19,529 nucleotides of DNA, from assembly GCA_029747585.1 (NCBI GenBank), contig JAPEVF010000835.1, positions 1-19,529 on the forward strand, written 5' to 3'. Positions 9,354 to 17,532 of the stretch are shown here, piece by piece. Both the position numbers and the translations under genes were made by a program. Every line of letters begins with the position of its first letter. The first letter of the stretch is position 1. A model generated the notes under the pieces. It was not told the DNA's origin and ran no database searches. It saw only the letters and a list, made by a program, of their open reading frames with translations. The stretch is from Pleurotus djamor (taxonomy: Eukaryota > Basidiomycota > Agaricomycetes > Agaricales > Pleurotaceae).

Positions 9354-11073
9354 GTAAGCGAGAAAGGAAGTGGGTATGGGCGAATGCTGCGGAGTCAGTT
9401 ATAGGGAAGGATGGCATTTAGGTAGTTTCACGGTCTTTATAATGCCGGCTAGCTGTTAAGTATGAAACGTTAAGATTGATCATCACAATGGAGGATACCT
9501 AATGTGACGGAGACTAGTACGAACCTGCGTGATCTAACACTTTAACCGACGCACGAATGAAGGGAATTAACTTTAATCCAGGATCAATCGACGATTTGTG
9601 TGTCTATCAAAGGAGAATATGGGATGGAAGCCCGTATTTGTGGTCGGGGCCATTTTCGGTTCGTAATCCTATCCAAGTTTAGATAAACAGCAAAGTGACA
9701 CGGTTCATGATACCTCCCCGAGTCACGCTTGGGGCTGTCATACAATAGGCCAACTGTGGTATTTGGATAGTCTGAGGGCTACTTGTTTATGACAGACGGC
9801 TGGGAGACGTACCAGAAGTCCCGATCGCGTGGCATGAAGCCTCGTATATTTCTGGGAATTCGCCGGAAATGGATAGCTTGGTACGGAAGTAAACGTTAAC
9901 CCGAAGAGCGAAAAGCAAGAAAATAGATCATGCTAAGTTGCTGGCGGGGGCCTATGCAGCGCGAAGGGGCGCCGAAAAGGTTGAGAAGCGACGGTTTTGG
10001 GCGAATTCTTGGGCCAGAAAACGCTGGCGCTGATATTCTAAACAAATAACGTAGTATCTTGATGAGAATACACGAGAAAGATTGCACTTGGAGACTCACT
10101 ATGGTAGTGTTTATTGTCCCATGCAATGTATGAGATGATCAAAACGGACACGATCCATTCAAACTGAATGGATACGCCCCTTGCATCAGAACGGGCTCAA
10201 CACTTTTTTTGTTGATCATCACCGCCATACTCTCTCCGCAACACCGATCAGAGATCCTTGTGTGAATTCCGCTCAGAGCTAGCGGGAGCCCGAAGGTTGC
10301 CAAAATCAAGGAATGATGCATACACCAGATTGATGAGACGGCTTAGTGGGAGACTGATACTGTATTGTCGACATGGATGCTTAACCGCAACCGACAGCAG
10401 CCGGTCTACTAGGCAAATTGGGCGTAACCTGGATGTAAGGATGATCGTCGCATAGAAGCCAAGATGACAGGTATTCTCGGAGCACCACGCGCTTAAAGTA
10501 AGAGAGCAGTGGCACGAATGAGCGTATTTTGTGTGTAATTATTCAAGCTGGCAAATTAAGTTGAGAAACATTCTCGGAGGCATGGAGGTTACGTTAGACA
10601 CTTACTTGTAGCTAATCTTCATTTATTCGCTCCATACTGATCGTATCGCAGTCTAAACTAGCATCTGAGGAAGAGAACTCGTCCTAAAGCCAATAGCATC
10701 GAGCAAAAAGAGGCTCGCAGTTGTGGAAGGAGTTGAAAAAGAGGTGACTTGTCACGAGTAACGCCATCGCGCTGGTTCGATCGATCATTGCAGTTGGCGA
10801 ACTCACTAGTTAGGGGTCCACGCACTTTTGAGGAGGTTTGCACCCTTGAAGCGCAAGGGCTTCTCGGGAGATATGAGTCTACTATGTTTCGAAATGTTAT
10901 AATTAGTAGTAATAGAGAACTTTCAAGCTGGGAGCCAAGAAAGGCTCAGACAAGTGTCCAAGCCCCTGATAGCCTGAGCGCTTGGGTTCAGTTACTAAGC
11001 GCCGAGTTCGATTGAACTGCCACCTGACCGTTTGACTCGAACCGCGTAACCCTCGGGCCACCTTCAAGAGTGG
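9354..11073. other. 1.7-kb divergent spacer, WOPR-B / CysRS
   Basis: No gene is supported; open frames such as 10749-11015 (+) have no recognisable family and no splice context. The region must hold the promoters of both WOPR-B (minus) and the CysRS gene (plus). It contains one AACTTTAA site, at 9569-9576. No clear TATA box was seen near either start codon. Confidence 0.5.
9569..9576 (+). promoter_or_regulatory. AACTTTAA, candidate WOPR-protein binding site 3
   Basis: Third exact copy of the WOPR-type core, 216 bp upstream of the WOPR-B start codon and so at promoter distance. The surrounding bases read TTAACTTTAAT. This is the best placed of the three sites for autoregulation; the function is inferred from motif and position. 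Confidence 0.35.
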
Positions 11074-14000
11074 ATGATTCGTGTGCTCAGCTGGCAGAGA
11101 ACACGATTCTTGCATCCATCCAGGAACACTAGAGCATTCCATCTCAGCTCCCGTCTGGCATCGTCCTCGCCAATGTCAGCCCAACAGCCTCCATGGCATC
11201 TCCCTGATTCTCAACGTCCGGACCCAGTTCTCAAAGTTTACAATTCGCTGACGAGGACCAAGGCAAGTTCATCATCCCATGTTCTGATCTTGCTATCAAC
11301 TTCTAGGTTTCAGACTGAATTTGTTCCACAAAACGGCAGACATGTCAAGTGGTACAATTGCGGGCCGACCGTGTACGATGCCTCGCACATGGGCCATGCT
11401 CGGTAAGCCTTTGTCGTAGAAACTATCTGATGCGGTTTAGAATTCAGATCGCTACAGAAACTATGTCACTCAAGACATCTTGCGCCGTATAATCAGTGAT
11501 TATTTTGGTTACGATGTTCATTTCGTGATGAACGTGACGGACATTGACGACAAGGCAAGAGACCCGTGGTTCATCATAGCATCCATCAATCTAACACGCG
11601 GATCGTCTCAGATTATTCTTCGAGCCAGGCAAAATCATTTGTTTGAGAAATTCAGATCGGATACGAAGGCTCTCACCCCCGAGTTGCTATCGACTATACA
11701 GGATGCTTGGGCGGTCTATGTGCACGAAAAGGTTTCCAAGGGACTGGCCGAATCGGACAAGATACCCAAGGGAGAGGAAGTGGCTAAGTGGCTACAGGTA
11801 GCACAGTTGTCACAGGATAAGCAATGGAAACAGGAATGCTCTAAACGCGATGAGAAGTTTGACATGCATATCTCTGCGGCCGTGCGTGAGCCTGTTGCTT
11901 ATCCACTTACGCGACAACCTTTTACAGCCACCAATAGACTCTCACATACAATGCACTTGAAACGGCTAGGAAGTCTCTTGACCAAGGCCTCCAGGGGTCT
12001 GAGCCAGCCCATCGTCTTCTAAACGACGCCAAAGATGTTATCTCGCCTGTTCTAGACAAACAGGTGAGGCTTCCTACCCTAATTCCATCTAGCCTTAATT
12101 CTCAAGTTCTTCTAGCAGGGTAGCAGTGTAACCGACCACTCAATTTTTAGATCGACCGCGGCATACTGGGAAGAACAGTTCTTCAATGATATGGACCGCC
12201 TCCGCGTCCGGCCACCAGATACCCTGACCCGTGTTACGGAATATGTGCCCGAAATAGTATCCTTTGTCGAGGGCATTGTTAAGAATGGGTTTGCATACGA
12301 GGTTGATGGCAGCGTTTATTTCGACACACGGGCGTTCGACTCCGCCGATAATCATCATTATGCGAAATTAGAACCTTGGAGCACAGGGAATCGAGAACTT
12401 CTGGAAGAAGGCGAAGGTATGGTCCCTTGCTTGTCTGTTTTTTTTCGCTCACCAGCGGTGATGTCCATGCGTCTCAGGCGCTCTTTCCAACAAGCTCGGT
12501 CGACGCTCACCGGCTGATTTTGCCCTGTGGAAAGCATCAAAACCAGGAGAACCATTTTGGCCCTCACCGTGGGGGCAAGGGCGGCCAGGATGGCACATAG
12601 AGTGTTCCGTGATGGCCAGTGCAGTGTTAGGCAGCAACATGGATATCCACTCTGGGGGAATAGATCTTGCTTTTCCTCATCATGACAACGAGATGGCGCA
12701 GTCAGAGGTGTCAAATCTTCTTTACCGCCGCTCTTTTGTCCACTTCTTGCTGATGCTCGGATCTGATAGGCTTATCACAACTGTGATCCATGGGTGAATT
12801 ACTTCCTACACACCGGCCATCTGCATATCGAAGGTTTGAAGATGAGCAAGTCACTCAAGAATTTTATCACCATTGATGTGAGTGTTGACGAATTTCTGTG
12901 CCGTTCTATGAGTTTCCCAACAGTTTCCACTAGGAAATTCTCCAAAGGTACTCAGCGCGTCAGCTGCGCTTGGCCTTCCTGACGCAACAATGGAATTCCA
13001 AGGTGGACTTTTCAGAATCGACGATGACAGGGGAAGTTCGCAACATCGAAAACACATTTAATGTAAGTGCTGTCCTCCTGGCCCAGGTCACCTAAAGGCA
13101 ACTGCGTGGATTGATCTCCGGTCCCCGATAGAACTTCTTCACCGTCGTGAAAGCTCTCATTAGCCAAGCACGAGCAGATGGCAGGAAGTCAGATGGTTTC
13201 CACCATTACGAAACTCCTGAGAGTGATTTGACCGCAAGGTAGGAACCTCATCCCTCGGAAACGTGGGGGCATACCTTCTTTTGCTTATTTCGGGACCTGT
13301 TGTAGCTTTCACGAGGCTCAAACCGCATTTCGAGAAGCTCTCTGCGATTCATTCAATACTCCGAGTGCCGTGGATGTCCTCAGGGACGTGGTTTCAAAGA
13401 CCAATGTATACATCAATTCCCGGGGCAAGGGTCTCAACGTAGACCTCGTGGACTATGTAGCACGCTGGGTGGGTCAGATGCTACGGATGTTTGGCCTTGG
13501 GGAAGGTGGGTCTTCGGAGATTGGATGGGGACAAGAGACCAAGGATGGGGAGAGCACCAACGTAGGTCTTCCTGTTCTCGTTCTTTCTATTCTTTCGAGC
13601 ACTAATTTTCTTAATCACAGCGAGATGAGACCCTTATGCCTTATTTACGGGTGTTGTCAACATTCCGAGACGGTGTTCGCAAACTTGCTATCGACAAGGG
13701 TGACTCGGCACTCAAGGACATCTTGGCTCTTTGTGACAAACTTCGAGATTCTGATTTGGTTCCACTTGGGGTTGCCCTCGACGATCAAGAAGGTTTTGAC
13801 GTTTCCCCTCGTTGTGTTTTGACATTTATCTAACCGTGACCTTCTTTGGTGTTCTCTTACGAATCTAGATGGCAAGGCACTCGTGAAGCTTGTCCCTCCG
13901 GCTGAATTGATCAGGGCGAGAGATGAGAAGCGGGCTATCGCTGAGGCGAAAGCTGCCAAAAAGGCTGCGGCTGTCGAAGCCGAGCGTCAGAAACGCATCC

Positions 14001-14221
14001 AGAAACTAGAGAAGGGTCGCGTGCCACCTGAACTCATGTTCAAGCCCCCAAACACGCCTGATGGGGCGTATAGCAACTGGGACGATCGTGGCGTTCCGCT
14101 GGCGGATGGAGAAGGCAAGGAGCTTAGTAAGAACCAGGCGAAGAAGGTTCTGAAGGAGTGGACGGATCGTCAGAAACTCCACGCCGAGTTCCTGGCATGG
14201 CAGAGTGAACAATCAAAGTAG
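11074..14221 (+). CDS. Cysteinyl-tRNA synthetase, probably dual cytosolic/mitochondrial
   Basis: Charges tRNA-Cys with cysteine using ATP (class I enzyme). Thirteen exons: 11074-11262, 11314-11402, 11458-11554, 11612-11881, 11938-12063, 12116-12416, 12478-12707, 12770-12877, 12934-13062, 13132-13238, 13306-13561, 13621-13792, 13869-14221. They sum to 2427 nt, 808 aa, a little above the yeast enzyme. The HIGH motif is HMGH at 88-91 and KMSKS is at 458-462. The zinc ligands are all present: C79 in CGPTVY, C400 in GWHIEC, H425 and E429 in HHDNE, with the same 25- and 4-residue spacing as the E. coli enzyme. A Lys/Ala/Glu-rich C-terminal extension, usual in eukaryotic forms, ends the protein. The first 33 residues are Arg/Ser-rich and lack acidic residues, like a mitochondrial presequence; Met34 (ATG 11173) could start the cytosolic form. 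Introns 1 and 3 are GC-AG. The 3' end converges on the next gene. Confidence 0.97.
11263..11313 (+). other. GC-AG intron 1 of the CysRS gene (51 nt)
   Basis: Donor AAG|GCAAGT and acceptor TTTCAG|ACT. Removing it joins LTRTK to TEFVPQNGR, the continuous sequence expected in CysRS. The acceptor 7 nt earlier (CTAG|GTTTCAG) would give an early stop. The length is divisible by three and no stop is in frame, so retention would add 17 residues ahead of the catalytic core. Confidence 0.85.
11555..11611 (+). other. GC-AG intron 3 of the CysRS gene (57 nt)
   Basis: Donor AAG|GCAAGA, branch-like ATCTAAC and acceptor CTCAG|ATT. Splicing joins NVTDIDDK to IILRARQ, as expected for the family. Like intron 1, it has a GC donor, a length divisible by three and no in-frame stop; retention would insert 19 residues into the Rossmann fold. 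Confidence 0.85.
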
Positions 14222-14258
14222 AATTTTCGAAAAGTTATCTAGTAATCTATTTTATTTA
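14222..14258. other. 37-bp gap between convergent stop codons
   Basis: The whole space between the CysRS stop (14219-14221, plus) and the sulfoxide reductase stop (14261-14259, minus). It is AT-rich. Both 3' UTRs must lie here or run into the opposite gene. Confidence 0.9.
14251..14256 (-). terminator. AATAAA poly(A) signal for the minus-strand gene
   Basis: AATAAA on the minus strand begins three bases after the stop codon of the reductase gene. Cleavage 10-30 nt further on would fall at or inside the end of the CysRS coding region. Confidence 0.4.
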
Positions 14259-15041
14259 CTACCAATCGCACGAGTCAACTACTAATTGTGCTATCTTTTC
14301 AAGTCCCCGTTGGTCCTCCTCGTCCAATCCGGAGAGCTCTGTATTGTCTAGATCGAACACCCCAACCGTCTCACCGCCGAGTATCAGGGGGATGACCAGT
14401 TCGCTCTTCGTATCACCATCACATGCGATGTGCCCCGGATATTCATCAACGTTCGGCACGAGGAGGGTTTGTTTCTTGAGAAACGCGTCGGCGCATACGC
14501 CCCTTGCTTTGTCCGCAGAGATGTTGATAGACTGACATGCTGGCTTCCCGCAGAAGGGGCCTAACAATAGTTCTTCAGGCTGTTCATCAGCTTGAGGGGA
14601 TGGTTGATTTATCCTTATCCTTGGAATAGGATACAGTGATGAACGAACATAAAACCCTGTTGGTATCAATGATTGATGTGAGCATACTCGTCAGTAAACC
14701 GGGTTTCTCCCCGCCCAACCCCGCGACACTGTCAACTGATGAAATCACTCACCAACCCAGTTGGTAGGTTTTGAGGAGTGAATTGGAGAATCCTGTAGCG
14801 CATTGAATACTAGCGATGCTGTGTTGCTGAGATTGGACACCTAGTAGCAGAATACACGATTTTACAGCAATGATAAGCTTAAACTCGAGAATCCAAATGC
14901 TGTAAGTGATGAAAGCTTTTAGTCACTCACCCAATTGCGTTGTCCGGATAGAAGACCATCGAGCTGTAGATACACGAACTCCCAGAAATCGGTTTTGCCT
15001 TGTATGGATTTGGGGATCGTAGCTGAATCGGAATGGGTCAT
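14259..15041 (-). CDS. Free methionine-(R)-sulfoxide reductase, GAF domain (fRMsr)
   Basis: Reduces free L-methionine-(R)-sulfoxide to methionine with electrons from thioredoxin; a cytosolic antioxidant enzyme. Three exons: 15041-14931, 14840-14753, 14656-14259. Introns are 90 and 96 nt, and the sum is 597 nt, 198 aa, close to the family's usual 160-190. One GAF domain fills the protein after a short N-terminus. Visible blocks are GQRNWVSNLSN (33-43), TNWVGFYV (63-70), LLLGPFCGKPAC (96-107), GVCADAF (119-125), VDEYPGHIACD (136-146) and GVFDLDN (165-171). The three cysteines known to form the active and resolving set in yeast are at 107, 121 and 145. The last two keep the yeast spacing of 24; the first pair is 14 apart instead of 10, a four-residue insertion. 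The ATG at 15041 gives a normal N-terminus. It shares a divergent spacer with the GLTP gene. Confidence 0.94.
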
Positions 15042-15707
15042 CTAGGGTGGAATCCCCCCTTTGCAGTAAGGCGGGTGCTACGAGTGCTGTATCAGAATGC
15101 GATCAGACCATTCGTGACAAGTTTAACCCCGTTTCGCCGGTGTGGGCCTTGTATTGCGCAAGCATTGCGGAAGCCTGTCACAGACAACGTGCCGTATGTT
15201 CCATCACATTCTATTTGTTTGCCACGAGAAACAGAATAGCTCACTTCTAGGGAGACGGGCCTTCACAAGACAGTGACATGATGGGTGCATTGGAACTAGG
15301 CTAGCTTCCGTCTAGGAAAGCTTGAGGAAAGCTCAAACTTCACGGAGACANTTTTTTTCTGATCAAACAGCTTCTTTAGCACATACATCTTTACTGACTG
15401 CGCTACTTAATAAAAAGCAGGAATAATATGCAATGACACGATAGGCGGATTGGTGGTAACAAAGTTTGTTTTTGCTTAGCACGATATTTTCCCGGTCAAA
15501 ACGAGCTCCTTACTCCTATCCTAAGCGACCCCTGAAGGACTGGGAGATGAGATAAGATCAGCGCAAGGACCATCATCGCGGCCGTCGCATGCGTTTGATA
15601 GCTTGCATTCTCCCAACGGTATAATTATCATCGTGTTTGCCACGGAATCAAAATCAGACTCCATCTGATCATCTACTTGCTTAATCCCCCATCGTCGTCA
15701 CAAAATC
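15042..15707. other. 666-bp divergent promoter region, fRMsr / GLTP
   Basis: No gene is seen. The region must carry the promoters of the minus-strand reductase gene and the plus-strand GLTP gene. It has an N at 15351 before a run of seven T's, and an imperfect repeat of AGGAAAGCT near 15315-15335. Confidence 0.6.
15620..15627 (+). promoter_or_regulatory. TATA-like element upstream of GLTP
   Basis: TATAATTA lies 81 bases before the GLTP start codon and is followed by a pyrimidine-rich stretch. The position suits a fungal core promoter. The match is loose and no start site is known. Confidence 0.25.
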
Positions 15708-16576
15708 ATGGCCCCATACCTCGATACTGTCAAGGTCAGACAGATTCCTTTCACATCGACGTCGAATCCATCCTGACGACCGTCTATCGATTCGTCTAGT
15801 CCTTTGCTGATGTCACCGTGAGCGACGCAGGCGTCGATACACTCGGCTTCTTGGAAGCATCGAAAGGCTTGGTCGGCTTGTTTGGTGCGTCACCTTCGTC
15901 AACGAGATAGTTGCTTCGTTGGTCGTTGATATGATCCTGTTGTCTATGACATCCAGACCTTCTCGGCTCCGCAGCATTCACTGTGGTCGTCAGCGATTTG
16001 AACGGGAACATCGCCGTACGCTGAGTTTATTGTTCAACTGACTTTGTACCGCGATTTAAGATCATGGATCGCTGTTAGAAAGTCAAGGCGCGGTATGATG
16101 CCGCACCCACACTCTCGGGCACCCTGGAGCAACTTGTTGAGAATGAGAAAGGAGAAAAGAAGAGAACCGCCACGGAAGGGTTGATGTGGCTTCTACGTGG
16201 TCTTTTGTTCACTTGCAAGGCACTCCAGAACGCCCAGGCCGACAAAACACAGGAACTTTCCACTGCTTTCACCAAAGCCTACGAAGGCACGTTGAAGGCT
16301 TTCCACAACTTCGTCGTTAAGGGTGCTTTTTCGGTGCGTGATTTTGTTCTTACCTGCTTGGCTTCGGACGGCTGAAGTCTTCATCGGTAGCTCGCAATGA
16401 AGGCATGCCCATACCGTGCCACACTGTACGAGAAGCTCGCCGCTGACCCTGCTGGTGGCCCTGCTACTACGAATGAACAAGTCGAAGCGAAGCTCGATAC
16501 TTGGCTTACCGCGCTTGAATCCATTGTCACCCGCATGCAGACCTTCTACAAGACTGGTGGCCACGACAAGTTCTGA
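15708..16576 (+). CDS. Glycolipid transfer protein (GLTP domain)
   Basis: Soluble protein that binds and moves glycosphingolipids, such as glucosylceramide, between membranes; fungal HET-C2 is the classic relative. Five exons: 15708-15734, 15800-15884, 15957-16015, 16079-16333, 16391-16576. Introns are 57-72 nt, and the sum is 612 nt, 203 aa, the normal size for the single-domain family. The sugar-headgroup site is complete: D51, N55 and K58 (human D48, N52, K55, same spacing) in VVSDLNGNIAK, W94 in LMWLLRGLLF, and H133 in AFHNFVVKGAFS. The conserved LAMKACPYR block follows at 143-151. The first exon encodes only nine residues (MAPYLDTVK). Its donor, GTCAGA, is weak, but the join to SFADV gives the expected N-terminus. 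Nothing looks broken. Confidence 0.96.
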
Positions 16577-17115
16577 TTCATATACCACTACTGCATCATT
16601 GTAACATTGGATATTAAGACAATCTCGAACACATGTGTATGATCTTGTTTCATCATGCATCATGCATCATATCGGTGGATGTCCTTGTATGAATCATTTC
16701 GCCTGGTTTATATCCCGCGTAGGGTTACCGGCGGCCCCTTTAGCATAACAAGCCGCATACGAGGTAAGTAGGATTCTGACGCGCGGAAATTGACTGGAGC
16801 AAGGTGTCGATTGTCGGGGAGTGATTTTGATCATGGGTACGATGAGATATTGAGTGAAATAATCGTTAATAGGGCAGTTGCTTAATTCTGTATGTAAAAG
16901 TTGCGTTATAGATAGTTAGAAGTCGGTGAGTTCGGAATAGGTGTGAGTTCCCGAGGTCATTAACGGAAGGACGTTCTTCGAGGTTGATACACGAAGTTCA
17001 TGACATGTTGTGATGCGAATAGATACATCCGAGACTTGTAGGGCTAGAGTAAGGCCGAAATGGATGTGAGCATCGGATCATCTAGAGAGGGAGTATGGCT
17101 GACTTAGATTCACGA
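16577..17115. other. Downstream of GLTP, no gene seen
   Basis: The left part should hold the GLTP 3' UTR. A short CATCATG repeat lies at 16651-16670. No open frame over 60 codons and no RNA gene was recognised. Confidence 0.6.
16651..16670. repeat. CATCATG short tandem repeat
   Basis: Nearly three copies of the 7-mer CATCATG, 75 bases past the GLTP stop and probably within its 3' UTR. The unit overlaps the near-palindrome ATGATGCATCAT. Function unknown. Confidence 0.6.
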
Positions 17116-17532
17116 CTAGCACTTGGCTGGTTTCGGTGTGGCCCACAGGTATAATGGCTGGACGAAGCGTCTAAAGCCTGCCAGCAACAGCACAGCTGCG
17201 CAACTCATGGTACCCAAGACCGAAGCGGTGTGCATGGCTGCCCCACTGGTGACGATGCCTTTCGTGGCGATAGCACCTTCGTTTTGTTTCAGCTCCGAGC
17301 GACATCGAATACCTTGAGTTGTAGAGGGCTCACCTGGCAAAGCAGCCAATCCACTGGCCCCAATGAGGGGCAACGCAGCCAAGGGTGCTGCAACCAGGCT
17401 TATCAGAGCGAGGGTATCGCCTGCCGTCCATGGTGAGTCTAGATCGATTCCGGGATGGAAGTACTCTTCATCGTCTGTGCCGACGAAAGAATGGCCGTCA
17501 ACGACTGTATAGGCGTGAATATACTCCCTCAT
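17116..17532 (-). CDS. Unidentified protein with two hydrophobic segments, probably the 3' part of a larger gene
   Basis: I do not recognise this protein. The open frame begins MREYIHAYTVVDG and has an acidic stretch (TDDEEYFHPGIDLDS) followed by a hydrophobic segment (about residues 43-65). A second hydrophobic segment (SCAAVLLLAGF) is followed by basic and aromatic residues and ends PKPAKC. A probable 75-nt intron (17312-17238 on the minus strand, donor G|GTGAGC, acceptor AAAG|GC) would join the segments and shorten 138 aa to 113. An acceptor (TTCTCCAG) lies just before the ATG, so upstream exons at 17.6-18.0 kb may belong here, but their phases do not all fit. It could be a small two-span membrane protein or the C-terminal end of a larger one. 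Confidence 0.35.
   Translation of the reverse strand: MREYIHAYTVVDGHSFVGTDDEEYFHPGIDLDSPWTAGDTLALISLVAAPLAALPLIGASGLAALPGEPSTTQGIRCRSELKQNEGAIATKGIVTSGAAMHTASVLGTMSCAAVLLLAGFRRFVQPLYLWATPKPAKC

Noticed and set aside
10749..11015. 88-codon plus-strand frame before CysRS
   Set aside because: No family and no splice sites; ends 58 bp before the CysRS ATG in likely promoter or leader DNA.
10990..11060. tRNA-like B box (GGTTCGAGTC on the minus strand)
   Set aside because: The flanking bases do not pair into a T arm, and no A box or anticodon stem lies at the right distance.
11074..11406. Reading CysRS exon 1 straight through the GC intron as coding
   Set aside because: The 17 extra residues are Ser-rich and interrupt LTRTK-TEFVP, which is continuous in the family; GC-AG splicing explains the sequence better.
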